NCBI GenBank assembly: GCA_022829145.1
Contig: CM040753.1
Span: 13,902,884-13,966,883, forward strand
Origin: Albula goreensis
Taxonomy: Eukaryota > Chordata > Actinopteri > Albuliformes > Albulidae
Length of the DNA: 64,000 nucleotides
Reading direction: 5' to 3'
The notes beneath the pieces are model-generated. The model did no database searches. It was not told where the DNA came from and worked only from the letters and a program-made list of their open reading frames with translations. Below, one piece after another: positions 39,112 through 51,096 of this stretch. A program made the position numbers and the translations under genes. Numbering within the stretch: the stretch's first letter is position 1; each line of letters begins with the position of its first letter.

Positions 39112-40954
39112 GTACAGCTTCGCTCTACCTCACTCTTAAACATAGTCCACAATGTCCACTGTCACAGAAATCACTATAGCTGGTCCCTATCACAACCCAG
39201 CATCGCAATATTGCAGGTCAAACCCATGTGACCTCAGTCCAGTCGGCCATTCTCCTTTGCAGTGCCTGTGCAGCTCACATGGTGGACTTTGTAGAAGGGG
39301 AATCCTGTCCTCCCATACAGAGCATACAGGGGTGGAAGTTGACATGGATGGAAGGAACATCTTTGAACCCAATGGTTCCACTTTAATCACATGCAACAAG
39401 AAGAGAAGTGTGGCTCCACTCTCCAGTGGTATAGCTGAATTCCTCCCACGTCTGCAAATGAGGGGCAAGGCATGTTGCGTGCAAATTATTATCTTGATTT
39501 ATGTCCCTCATTGCGAATACTGGGAGAAGTGCATCGTTATGTCCCAGTGAATTACTGTGGCCCTCGACACCTTCTCATGGATACACTAGTCGAGGCAATA
39601 AGATCTCCAAGGCCATTACACTGTACATGTCAATCAGCACAGCTCACATAATACAGCTGCAGTTTAATTGAATCCAGGAGTAGGTGACTAGGCAAACCGC
39701 ACTCCACTCTGCGTTGGGCTGATCTTTCTCAGAGGTCAAACTTAACAAGGATATGGTCAATACTGTGGCTATATACATGTGTGTAGCTGGGTCCATAAAA
39801 GTGACAAATGGAAAACTGCATTTATAGGTGCATAATTGGATTTAAATGCAAGGGGGTTTGGGGTAAAAGGTCATTGTTCCGAGTGGCTGGTGTTTTTAAT
39901 CTGATGATTGATGATGGATTGTGATCTTGGTTATGACCTCCCTGACAGGGCATTACTGCAGCTGACTTATTTTACACCCTCCACAATTCATGATTTCATC
40001 TGCAGAAAGATATTGAAATACGTTTGAGGTACTTTACTGTTCTCTCTTACTTTACACAGTAGAAAAACTGTCTCACTACAGGTCTGTTGCTACACAGTTC
40101 AGTCTGGTGTTGTTTGTGTGCAGCCTGGTTGATTTAAGACATAAACAGGTCAATGCATGTTATACTTGGCTCTCACAAATATCTCCCTCACCTGGGCCAA
40201 GAAGGAAGCAGGAAGCAGGAAGGAAAGTTCCCACATGAAACAGCAACACATAGGGTAACTTCAAGACACACCTGCGACCTGCCTTAACTTTTACTTGTAC
40301 ACCACCAGAGGAAAAAAAAGCAACAAAAGTGTACAAACTGGTTTTAATGGAGAGCATTAAGACCTAACTCCGGCTATTTACTGCAAATCCCTCCCTATCT
40401 TTGCATCGTCACCCAGGAGACCGAGAGCCTGAGTCACCATAGATACCATGCCTTGATAGACAGCAGAGGGCTTGGATTCCAATGACAGATTGAAGGGAAA
40501 TGAGCTTTGTGCCAAATCCCTGCCCAAAGTTCCAATAAAGAAGTTAGATGGATGTGCTCTTGGGGTGATTATTAACCAGCTTGTGGCCAGCTGTTGTTAT
40601 ATCCTTTTTTTTTTTTTTCCATTTGCCAGGTCGATAAATCTCATGAAAGGGAGAGGCTACTGCAATGCTGTTATTTATTATGTTTCTGTTTGCATGTGTG
40701 CGTTTTTGAGTGTGTGTATGATTCTAGGGTATTATATGGGTTATGCTCTCATTTATCTTAATGTAAGTTAGGGGACTTGTTATTGGTTCAGAACAGCTTT
40801 GATGTGATTGTCTTTTTCACTCAGCCCTGTTCTTGTCCCTGCCTCTGGAACATGCTGTGTTTTTCCTTCCATGTGCCAGTGGACCAGAAGTGTCTGGCAC
40901 CTTCTCTGTCTTCAAAATCAATAGAATCAAAATACCAGGAAGCAGAACAAGAGC

Positions 40955-41225
40955 ACTATCGATCTTCCCCAGAGTGCAGCATGGTCACTGGACTCTGGGA
41001 TCTGTTGGATCTCCCCCAAGGCATGACATGGTCCACTGGGTCCTTTAGATCTCCCCCACAGCAGGGCATGGTCCCTGGTCTCTGAGTCCTTTAGATTTCC
41101 CCCAGACCACAGCATGGTCTCCAGTCACTGGTCCATTAGATCTTTCCCAGGGCATGGCATGATCCCGGGTTTTTGGGGTCTGTGGTCTCTCCCTGAGGCA
41201 TGTGATGGCTCCCAAACTCTGAGTC
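40955..41225 (+). repeat. Diverged tandem repeat, period about 46 bp, six copies
   Basis: The block GATCTCCCCCAGnGCAnGGCATGGTC recurs near 40960, 41009, 41047, 41092, 41139 and 41187. Copies are separated by variable CACTGGGTCC or TCTGAGTCC segments, so the spacing ranges from about 38 to 49 bp. Confidence 0.8.
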
Positions 41226-43502
41226 CGTCAGGCACTGCTCAGTGCTCCCCCAAGCGTAGCCTTACAAGCAAGGCCCCAAAAATGTAGCACCACTTCATTA
41301 GTTTGATCAAACCATGCAAGCTAGTAATCTGTGTCCCTATCGATTGAGCAAAGCACTGACCACTCTGGAGGTTTGAAATAATTACTTTTAATCAGTCTGT
41401 TTTTTTTTATTTTACTCTCCTTCAATTAGCATTCACTGTGGTGCTTGCTTTTTCCTAATTGCATGATCCTTCCTCCTCCATGGAAACGAGGCCTATGTAC
41501 GACACCCCAGAGCCCTGCCTCCCCTGCCTGCATGACTCCACATACAGCCAAATGACCACACGCACGCCTCCACACAACAAACCTCAACGCACCCACGCTA
41601 GCATTTTCCAGACTCATAATGCATTGTTTTTGGCGCAGAATGCTCTAATGTGCCACAAAATGCATTGGAAAGAAGTGTTTTCATTATGATGTGTCTTTTT
41701 TTGTCAGGCTATGTGGCTCTTCAGGCAGGTGTCTGCAGGGTGATTTCATCTGCCACTTATCTGCCATGAAATTCAATAGAAATGTGAGAGCAACGTGGTC
41801 GAATGTTAATTTCTGCAAAGCGGCAAGCTCTAAGGCCGCCCAACAAATGGCATAAGTATTATAAATGGTCTCTGCAGTTACAGCCACAGAGCAGAAACTA
41901 TGTGAAATCGCTTTATAGAAACACACTCAGGCCTTTAATTATAATAGTATTGATTGCTGTGTGCAGGTACCCAGGCTGCTCTGGGGGTTCTCTTCAGCAT
42001 TTTCCTCTTTTCTTGATTAAGTGCTGTTAAAGACAGAAAAAAGGGAAAAAATCATCTGGAGAGGAATCTAATCTGTCATGGGCAGAAAAATATTTAATCA
42101 CATGGCAGTTACAGTATGTTTTATTTATGAAATTTGAAGTATAACACTTGATGTATTGCACTGTGTGCATTTTTTTCCCATACAACAATAACAATATAGT
42201 TTTTACATGAAAACTGATTTATAAGTGGCTGGATTTGGGATTATTGGGAGAAAAAGATATGTGCAGCAAAGATTAATGTCATTGACATAGTACATCAATT
42301 AAACTGGGGCAAGGCTGTGTTAGTTATATAAAAAATATTGTCATTTAACCTTTAACTTGCTTTTTCCTTCAATGAAAACTATATCCTCAAGTGTTTTGTC
42401 CTCCATGGCTTTAATATATTGCATGCTCATCTTCAGCTCTTCACCCCAAGTAATTTGTGCAGTTGTCAAAAATGATAAATGGGATTTTGTGCCTGTTGGA
42501 AGACCAATGAATTTTTATACAGGTTAAAATTACGCAAAGAAGGGAAGCATGTCAATGGTCAATGAACAGGGCTCATTCATCAGCTGTTATTTGAGTCCAC
42601 GGCTTGTATGCTCTCTGATAGCTCATATTTATTTCCCTGCGATATTTGCATCCATGCCAGCTAAACAGAAAACTCAGCTCCGTATACCCCAAGGCCTGTA
42701 TATTTGCAGATGGGTGGTGTTACCTTAAAATGGATTTTTCCAATTTTGACCTTAAGCCTGAAAAGCATGATACCACACTCCTGTTTGTCCATGCTTTGTG
42801 TAAGCTAGTGAATTGAGCTGTGGAGGTGTGTGTCATTGAGCTCCACTCTGCAGAGACTGCAAGCTACCAGGAAGTCTATTCACTTTCAGCTGCATTTCAC
42901 CCATAGGATCAGTATTCCACCTGCTGCCTGACCCTTTGGCCCTGATAGCAACAACATACAACAGTCTAGGGGGGAAAGTACTACAGGAGCATATTCATTT
43001 TTTTTATCCTTGCCTCTTTGTCTGTGTCTATTTTTAGATGTTCCCTGATATTTGTGGTTTTACCCAGGAGAGGTATGCATACAGTTTGTGTTGGGCCTGT
43101 TGTTTTTAAATGTTAACCCCCCTTTGTTTTCATCTGTCAGGTTGCTGAAGCTTCCGCTCCAATCATGAGTGTACACAGTATTGGGCTCCACACTTTCACA
43201 GACAAACAGGGCAGAATCACGGGCAGCAGACCGATGTCTCTGCACTTGTGATCACTGTATAGGCCCCTGATCCTGACAGGGACAGTAATCAATGCAAACA
43301 AAAAGAAGAAGGGTGAATGAATCTGGTCAGAGAGGAAGATTGAGAGACAGAGAGTGAAGGGAAGTGAATAGAGCATGACATATGTTTTATCACAGCAGGT
43401 GTTGTGTGTGAGGTCAGGCAATAAGAATAGCAGTGCAGCAATCTCACATTCTGTCTGCATGTGAGACCAAAGCCTTGGTCTGAATCCTGCTGACTCCATG
43501 TG

Positions 43503-43600
43503 CCAGACTCTCCCAGGTGGAGCTGGATGTGGAGCACAGACCATCCTGGGTGGAGCTGAGTTTGGAGAACAGACTCTCCTGTGTGGAACTATATCATAAT
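43503..43600 (+). repeat. 33-bp tandem repeat, three copies
   Basis: CAGACTCTCCCAGGTGGAGC plus TGGATGTGGAGCA is repeated near 43537 (CAGACCATCCTGGGTGGAGC) and 43570 (CAGACTCTCCTGTGTGGAAC). Confidence 0.85.
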
Positions 43601-45519
43601 CTGGAGTTTTAAGTCAGAGGCTGCATATTCACTTTGCTGTTGAACCTTTGAGCAAAGGTGCTTAACATCAAACACCTCTGTACCCCACAGTGTAATGAGC
43701 AAGGAGCATTCCATGTCAAATCACACCACCCATCATAGATCTTAAAGCTACTTTGTCAGATGGTACATAGTGTGTTCAAAGATCCTGTTTGACCATGTTT
43801 TGTGAAAATATTGGTTGGCTGCAAAGAAAAAAAATTGAAGCAAATTGGCTGTCTTGGCTCCATGTGTTTGCTGTAAATTATCACATTTTCCAAACCATGA
43901 CTCAGACTTGGATGAGCTTTGGTCATAATAATAGTCTCTGTAGGATAAACAACAGCCAATACATTTCTGTCAAGCCTCTGAGCTTCCAAATATTGAGTTT
44001 AAATTTGAATTTAAATCTAGCTTAATTTATCTTTATTTAACAGCTTTTATATATGCTCTATGACTTAAAAGATTCACCAAGCTCATCCTATCCGGTTATT
44101 TCCTCAAACCATTCAGCATAATTCATGTAACATGAAAAAATATTGCCACTTCAATTTAATGATGAAGAATTTCTGGCAGATGAATGAAGCTAGAGACAAA
44201 CTCAACCCTGTAATTCCTGTTTTTTTTTTCATTCTGGATGTAAGCCTTAAACGTTGTGCCATGCTTTTGGGCCCAGTACATAATATCATAAGCCTGGTTT
44301 CAGTTATAGTTTGAGTCCTTAAACAGACTCAGTGTGTTTGATTGAATCCTGGACAGTATTCAAGTATCTGTTGTTTTGTGCAGGCTGTGGCAGGCTAAAT
44401 GGAAACAGGCTGTTCCACTGAGTTTCCTGTTCTGTAGGCGGACTGCTCAGCACGGACCTGTGACCTGTGAAAGCTGCTGATTCACCATGTTTAGAGACAT
44501 ATTCCATTTGTCACCCTCTTCCCCATGCGACCCTGTGTTTGCGGCCTAGCAGAGCACCTGTATTACCTCTCCCTCCCGTGATGTTGGAGGTGTCATAAGC
44601 ACCATCACTGTGGCATGGCTTTTGTAATACGCGTCCTCTCACGTTGTGCTGGGGGATGTTCTGTAGATTGTCTCATAAGAATGGGACTCATTTCCTCTCA
44701 CACAGAATGTAGGTGATTGAAGGTCCGAAGCATTAATAAAGACAACACCACACTGCTGCAGGAGGAGGGGTATGTGAGGATGTTTGTGAGGATGTATTTA
44801 TCATAAGCGATGGAAATGAGCGCAGGCTATGAGGAGAGCCTCTACCTGTCCTCAATATTGTTTGTTATCTTCAGAGTGTCTGATTTATTGCTCACTCTGT
44901 CCTTTTCTAAATTTAATATTCTCAGGCATTTGTATTAAGTAGATTTTGATTGATTTCGTGAACCTTGTCCCTTTTCCAAATGAGTTTTCTGTTTAAACTA
45001 GCATTCATAATGCGTCATGTTTTTCACTGTAGACAGTGCAGCACAGCAGGCCTTGCAGCAGAATCTGAGTGACTGACAATGAAATATGAATACAATTTTA
45101 TCTAACAGTGCATCATATAAAGGAATGCACAAACCCATATGCCACTACTTATTTGATTTATATTTTGTCTCTATATCAAAGCAATAATTTTATTGGAAAT
45201 TACTTCTTTGATATGGGGAATTTTTCTTGTAAAATGTTTTCTTTTAAAGTCATGTATTTGTCCCCAGTGTAATAAAAACTTTATTATTATTATAATTTTT
45301 TTTTTCTTAGTTTAGAAATATATTAATATCCACAATTTGTGATACTCACCCTAACATCTACTATGGCACATAATGTCACTTTTTTATCACTTGTGATGCT
45401 ACTAATGTGGGTCATATTCAGTCAAACACACACAGCCAAGCCAATATGCAGTCCAGTGCATTCAATGTGGGTAAACTAAACCGAACAAGTTTAACCTGTT
45501 TTATTTGTTTGTGTTACAG

Positions 45520-45612
45520 AGAGAAAAACCATTTCTGTGTCCATTGGAACACATACTACATACAAGACAGTGCACAATGTCATTGGGTACCTAAGAGGAG
45601 CAACCAATCCTG
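45520..45612 (+). CDS. naaladl2: naaladl2 internal exon 4 of window: short M28-domain exon
   Basis: A 93-nt exon, phase 1 in and phase 1 out, between acceptor TGTTACAG and donor CCTG|GTAAGC. Joined to its neighbours it reads (E)RKTISVSIGTHTTYKTVHN and VIGYLRGATNP(D), then RYVLVGG of the next exon. It supplies the strand and turn preceding the first metal-ligand region. 'VhNViGyl.G...PDRYV' follows the usual family pattern 'i.NViG.i.G...PDryVviGa'. I found it because exons at 38968 and 50066 are both phase 1 but cannot join without losing about 30 residues. The phases, length and residues all fit. The start codon GTG or ATG of the longer chance ORF is irrelevant. Confidence 0.9.
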
Positions 45613-46119
45613 GTAAGCAATAGTGCATTCTTACTATTAAATAAACACAATAAAATTATATTCATGTATGAGTTTGTGTTAATTAGGTTTTAATTAGATT
45701 TGATAAAGTTGCTGATTAAAAACTAATCAGGATTTGAATCAGTTTACCATTTGTCAGCTGCTCTTATGACCTTTTGGTCTAATAATGATGTCGGGTATTA
45801 ATTAAACATATTTTCTGTTTGTTATTTGTAATGGAAATTTATATTCAACTTTTTTGGCAACAATTTTAGCTAATAGTAACTCATTTTGTTACTAATTAAG
45901 CTTAAAGCAGACACCTGCTTCAATCTAGATTAAGGTACAGGTGCTAGAATAACAATTTGTTGAATAGCATGTTTATTATTGTTGTGTTACAGATTCAAAC
46001 TTGGCTCTTAAATGTGTTTCTGTTAAATTACCTTGCTAACATCTGATATATGTAAAATATAGAGAATAGTCCAATTAAAATCTCAATCAAATTATATGTA
46101 CGAAGCTTGTTAGAGTGGA

Positions 46120-46310
46120 GGTGCTGGACAAGAATCAGTTCTGCCTTGTAGTTTATAGTGGATAAGCTTCAATAAGGATGAGGGAACCTGAGCCCAGATC
46201 AGCACTCTTACTCTGAGGTGCTTCATTAATACAGGCTCTGATCTGGGATCAGTTTTGCAGCGTAGCTCATAGTGGATGAGGTTAATATATGGAGAAAGGG
46301 ATCCTCTATC
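46120..46310. mobile_element. Interspersed repeat with 'CAGATCAGCACTCTTACTCTGAG' core
   Basis: The core CAGATCAGCACTCTTACTCT plus GAGGTGCTTCATTAATACAG matches a repeat (GATCAGCACTCCTACTCTGAGACGCTTTGTGAATAC) that I know as common in salmonid and other fish sequence. Flanking it are two direct copies of GATCAGTTTTGCnnTGTAGTTTATAGTGGATnAG (near 46133 and 46247). Exact family not assigned. Confidence 0.55.
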
Positions 46311-47737
46311 AAAACCCAAAGTGTATCCTTGTGTACTCTACTTCAGTGTTCCACTGATAAAAACGAAATAGCCAGTGCTCTTTGATTTTATCTGGCATAC
46401 AATACCTCATGATAATACTTTGCTTCCATTTTAATGTCCTGTTAACGCTCTTTCATGATGAATAATACATCATGTTTTTGGAGAGTTTTTTCCTCATCCC
46501 CAACCAAACTAGCTGGCTCACTGCAGCAATCATTCTGTCAGCTTCAAGAAGCAAGTCGTGACTCCTGTATTTTGCCTGACAATGTGAGGATGACAAAGTC
46601 AGGGTACACTCAGTGTTTAAATATCATCAGTATATTTTCTCAAATGTTATTCATAGGTTTCACCTCCTTGATCTCTCAAGCATGCTGCCAGGGCTTGGGT
46701 CTAAGTAGCTACCCAGACTGGACCCCAAAAAAGAGACATTTAATTTTTTTTTGGGCAATTAGAATTTGGCTCTCGGGTGATGGGGAATGTAATATCATGA
46801 TACCAAAAGTAGGTTGCACAATAATTAACTGTCAAACACCGATTGGTTTCAACCAATCAAAGTTTATTCTTTACAACATATGATGGTTATCATGTGATGG
46901 CTTATTGCCATATGAGGGCTTTTGACCTGTCCACTGAAAACAGCAGGCAAAACTCCAGAAGCTTTATCACCTGTGCACTGCAGCTATCTAAATAGCAACA
47001 AGCTAGATTTATCTGGTTCACAAGCAATTATCATGTGAGTACTCTCAGAAGTGTTTTTATTTTATTTTTAGGAAAGCTTGCATAATCTAACAGTAGCAGC
47101 TAGCAAGCAAACTGGTTTAAAATATTAGCTAACCTACAGGCTCAAAGGAGGTGGAATGATACACTAACAGCCTTGCTACTGTGTTCTTTTTTAAGTTCTG
47201 TGTTAGGAGACACCAAAACTAATAAAATAAAACTAAAAAAGTCTCAATGCTGAAACAGCCCGTTGCTAACCCATGATAAACTGCCTCCTTAAAACAATGC
47301 CTGCCACCTCTGAACAAATGCAAATCACTTAGTGGATGAAATGGGGTTTTAATTACTGTCCAGCTTCTCTCCTTTAAGATGATTTAATCAAAGTCTCCAT
47401 ACGATGGAAGTCTTTAATCTTTCCCACAATGGTTAGTGCCAGGATGACTACCTGCTGTAATACTCTCAAAATTACTGCCCAGATTTACCGTCTGATATTA
47501 GTCCACTGTAATTGCCCACTAAAGCATATAATATGGACCACAAATCTAATGTCTAAAATCTACTGCCGGTTGGCTTCTGATCTTGTGCCTCATTCGTTAA
47601 TTACTGTATTTTCACAGCACATCCTTTTTTTGCCATCATATCCCTTCAGCTCCTGGATCCTGGATTGACAACACTCTTGTATCTTTCTCTTGCTGTCCTC
47701 TCTATATTTCTATCAAACATACTGTAAACATTTGGCT

Positions 47738-47858
47738 GGGACCCAATCAAACACACTTAGTCTCTTTACAGGCATGTGCAATTCAATCAAAACAGATGCT
47801 ACATTACAACAAATTTAGTATTTTCTATTTAATTGCCCTAAAAAAAGTAAAGTCCAGC
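47738..47858. repeat. Interspersed family copy, possibly a diverged inverted-repeat element
   Basis: Starts GGGACCCAATCAAACACACT, then TAGTCTCTTTACAGGCATGTGCAATTC. About 100 bp later, ATTGCCCTAAAAAAAGTAAAGTCC looks like a decayed complementary end. Same family as 2523-2590 and 48851-49036. Confidence 0.5.
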
Positions 47859-47983
47859 ATCTACTGATTTCATTGCAAAATTGTAGCACAATAGCAACAG
47901 CTGATTTCTGCTGTGCAAACACAAGTTCTATTTATGCTCGTATCTGTCCTTAAACATATTTGTCTGCATAGCAATTACATGTG

Positions 47984-48028
47984 ATAATAAAAATAATAAT
48001 AATAATCATCATCATCATCATCATCATT
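47984..48028. repeat. Compound triplet microsatellite (AAT)n(ATC)n
   Basis: AAT units run directly into about eight ATC units. Confidence 0.92.
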
Positions 48029-48850
48029 TCTATATCAACATCTTGTTGAACTGTAGACTCATCTGTCTAACTAAATCCTATTTGTACTTCTAGATGGAAA
48101 TATGCAGTTATTTTTCATCAGTAATTAAGGACTTGTGTTATACCTGTTCTACGATACTGATGAATGAATGCATTGCTCAAATACATGTTTTTGCTACTTA
48201 TATTAAATTAACATACTGGCGAGCTGGATTTTCCCACAAAATATGAAATATGATTCATAGCAGCAGTCAACATCCATTGCAGTGGTGCATGTTAATAAGT
48301 TTAAAATATTACTTGCATTTTCTTTATTCAGCTCCAACAGCATCAATTCACTCATTGCAGTCACCAAATTATAATAACCCTGGTTTGTGAAGTATTCCTC
48401 CAATAGAACAGCAGTACAAGTCTAAGGACGAAAGCCAGGGTTTCAATATGAAGTGACTCTTTAAAAACTGTCAAATTACACCTGTGCCATCATTGAAAAT
48501 CCACTAAGGGCTTAGGCCAGGAGTTCATGGGTAGATTTCTGGGAGCTGAAATGAAGGTGAGCAGTCTGAAATGAAGATGAGTGATGGTGAAGCTAAGTGC
48601 ATGTGATCAATGGTACACCCAGGCCACACCCACAACAAATACTGCTAAGGGAGCTGTGGTGTCAAACTGAATACCCTGTTAAATTTTCTCTCACAACATA
48701 CAAGGTATCAGAGGGTCAAGCTGACAGAGGTCATAAGAAACTATAGAGAGGAGTTGCCGAAGTGCTTCCTCAGTTTTGAGTTTTGGTTTTCCAGTACTTG
48801 TATGCCATTATATTTATATTACATATGTGCTGATCAAATGAGACAGGCCA

Positions 48851-49036
48851 GGACCCAAGCAAATGCACATAGTTGCTGAATGGATATATGCAATTCAATC
48901 AACACAGACTTACAGCAGACACAGAGCAAGTGCACTTTCAATGTGGTTTTGAATGTGCTATTTTCATTCTAAAATAGAATCTCAAAAGTCCATTTTGATG
49001 GTATTACATATGCCCTTAAAGAGTGTATTTGGGTCC
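48851..49036. mobile_element. Short inverted-repeat element (MITE-like), 186 bp
   Basis: Left end GGACCCAAGCAAATGCACAT and right end ATTTGGGTCC; the complement of the right end reads GGACCCAAATACACTCTTTA plus AGGGCATATGTAAT. Both arms therefore carry the family motif in opposite orientation, which makes this the most complete copy in the window. No clear target-site duplication was seen, so its mechanism is unknown. Confidence 0.6.
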
Positions 49037-50065
49037 TTGAGAATGGTATTCACATCAGAGATTTTACATTTTAAATAGTTTTTATCACTTTGTTAAAAAC
49101 AGGCTGTATGAACTTCTCATTTTCTCCACCGTTGCTAACAGTTAATGGTCAAAAACGTGTATTTTGCAAAGGACAGAGCTTGAACTGTCAGAAAGTGCAT
49201 ATTTACTGAATGGCTGCTGTTTATATTAGTTTTGTTCTGTATGTTTGGATTGTACATATGACCCTTCTATCTCACAGAAATGAAATGTCTCACCATCTGC
49301 ACACAATACAGAACAAATGCAATTCAGACCAGTGCTTGTGGTTCCTGAAACTTAGGCCAGTAATCATTCCAGTGCCCACAGCTACTTTATGGGCATATGC
49401 AGTTCAATACAAGCACACTTTATCATCTCTGGCACAGTACAAAAAAAATGTATGTCAAACATTTTGAAGACAGTGTGGGAAAATAGGTTGTTATCACTTC
49501 CAACCTAGGAAGGACATACAGTAATATGTGTAGAATTCTCTCCCCTTTAACATGGATCTATGGAAAGAAGCTTGTTGGAACTGTGTGGGTTTCAAAAGGT
49601 AATAAGGAATCAGTAACAAGTCAACATTTTCAGACTTTCTGCAGCATAAAACAGATCATCATGAGCATAAGGTTATCATAGGACATGCCCTTAAAGATGC
49701 TTAAGTTTCTTGTTGTTGTTTGCATTAAAACAAAAAATTGCTGTGTGCATTCTACGAAATACCAGCCTTTGTTTTTTGTCAAATAAAGTTTCTTCACCTT
49801 GCCTTTCCAAGTGCATTTTCTAAATCTCACAGCCTGGAGAAAAAATATCTGCTTATTCAAAAACTCTGTGATAATCAGAACGCTAAGCTGATCCTTTTTT
49901 TAAACCATGCAGGTCAACTTAGAACTGAATTCTCTTTTGTAAGAAAGACCAAAGAAGGAGGTGCAGTGGCAGTGACTGTGTGGGAAAGGCTATCAAATGG
50001 GTTTGTTGGGACGATGTGCTTGTTTTAGGTAATGAAATTATGTGTTTCTCTTTGCCTGCCTGCAG

Positions 50066-50274
50066 ATCGATACGTGCTGGTGGGCGGTCGCCATGATGGC
50101 TGGTACGAGGACACTGGGGTGGTGGAGGGGCTCGGGAGTGCTGCCATCTTGAGCCAGGTCATCACTGCACTGACCACCCGAACCACAAAAGGCTGGCGGC
50201 CAGACCGCACTATTGTGTTCTGTTCATGGGGAGGGTCAGCATTTGGCAGTATTGGCTCCTTTGAATGGGCAGAG
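50066..50274 (+). CDS. naaladl2: naaladl2 internal exon 5 of window: first metal-site region, degenerate
   Basis: A 209-nt exon, phase 1 in and phase 0 out, between acceptor GCCTGCAG and donor GCAGAG|GTAAAT. It reads (D)RYVLVGGRHDGWYEDTGVV, later GWRPDRTIVFCSWGGSAFGS and IGSFEWAE. In active M28B enzymes such as PSMA this exon carries GGHRDSW with zinc ligand His377, Asp387, and the SWDAEEFG motif with catalytic Glu424 and zinc ligand Glu425. In a gapless reading the positions here are Arg, Val, Ser and Ala (SWGGSAFG). The metal site is lost while the fold residues (GWRPdRTI, FGSIGSfEWAE) are kept. 'FCSWGGSAFG' is a NAALADL2 signature. Expected role: non-catalytic membrane protein. Confidence 0.96.
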
Positions 50275-50967
50275 GTAAATTCAGAATATTCTTCCACACT
50301 CACTGTGAAATCATACTGACCACACACACAAACACACACATGCACACACACACACAAACCGGCATCCCAGCAGCCTTTAGCCACCAGTACTAGAGAGCAT
50401 TCCCTTAGGCAGTTGCTACAACAGCAGGGGTTGCAACTAGCCTGTAAGAAACAACTTTATGGGATTTTAAAAGAGGTTGATAGATTTCACCATTTAAGAA
50501 AAAAAACACACTGCCTCTCTGTGTCCTGCAGGATGGGGTCATCACCAGTGAAAAAGGGGAAGCCATTTCCTGCTTTTCCAACACCACAAGAAAACCATGT
50601 AAAATTAGACCAGACAGATGGAAGGCACTGCCACTGCTCACTGTTAATGAAATTGTTCTAGCAGTCAACAGTGGTCAGTTTTAAAAATGCAATCAAAAAC
50701 ACTACGATAAGTAATTGATTTTGAGGAGATTAAATTTATCTTAAGAACTGAGTGAACTTTTTCTCTGAAACCTTGTCTTTTGTTCAGTGTTTTAGAACTT
50801 CATAACTCTATGTGCATGCTACACACACGTACTGTCACGCACACACCATCCAAGCTCACACACAGATGAGCACACACATAGACATGCTTACACATGTGTG
50901 CTGTTTCCATACTGTCTCAGCCCTGTGCTGGCTGATGTTAGTGTGTCCACTGCTTTTTCCTGTTCAG
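50275..50967 (+). other. Intron (693 bp), shortest of the window
   Basis: From donor GTAAAT to acceptor CCTGTTCAG. It carries a CA-rich tract (50320-50357) and further CA/TG-rich sequence near 50820-50900. The direct join EWAE-DNRLVL shows that no exon is hidden in it. Confidence 0.85.
50320..50357. repeat. Imperfect (CA)n tract
   Basis: CACACACACAAACACACACA, then TGCACACACACACAC. It lies about 45 bp inside the intron from the exon 5 donor. Confidence 0.9.
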
Positions 50968-51096
50968 GACAATCGTTTGGTGCTGGAGAGCAATGCTGTG
51001 GCCTACGTCAGCCTCCACAGCCCTGTGAGAGGCAGGGCGGTTCTGCATTCTATGGCCTCTCCCTCCTTACTGCAGCTGGCCACTGATATCCACAAG
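50968..51096 (+). CDS. naaladl2: naaladl2 internal exon 6 of window: M28-like domain, lost Asp ligand
   Basis: A 129-nt exon of 43 codons, phase 0 at both ends, between acceptor CCTGTTCAG and donor CACAAG|GTAACA. It reads DNRLVLESNAVAYVSLHSPV, then RGRAVLHSMASPSLLQLATD and IHK. The family pattern is '..vl...aVAYin.D..i.G.....v.aSPsL..L'. In PSMA the aspartate of AYINAD (Asp453) is a zinc ligand; the aligned residue here is histidine (AYVSLH). This is a further sign of a dead metal site, consistent with exon 5. The next coding exon should begin in phase 0 and bring the region with the last histidine ligand; it was not found before 64000. Confidence 0.95.

Larger units (their letters stand above)
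39112..45519 (+). other. Intron (6,408 bp)
   Basis: From donor GTACAG to acceptor TTTGTGTTACAG. It holds a 46-bp repeat array (40955-41225), a 33-bp triplication (43503-43600), short poly-T runs (for example about 40601-40618) and a block around 41700-41930 that might be conserved. Nothing else recognisable was seen in 39150-40950 or 41930-43490. Confidence 0.75.
45613..50065 (+). other. Intron (4,453 bp)
   Basis: From donor GTAAGC to acceptor TGCCTGCCTGCAG. It contains a fish-type interspersed repeat (46120-46310), the dispersed motif family (47738-47858, 48851-49036, 49370-49420) and a triplet microsatellite (47984-48028). The rest is AT-rich and unremarkable. Confidence 0.75.

Noticed and set aside
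38949..39468. Minus-strand and alternative-frame ORFs around 38949-39550
   Set aside because: Shadows of the exon at 38968-39111 and of adjacent intron; no independent homology.
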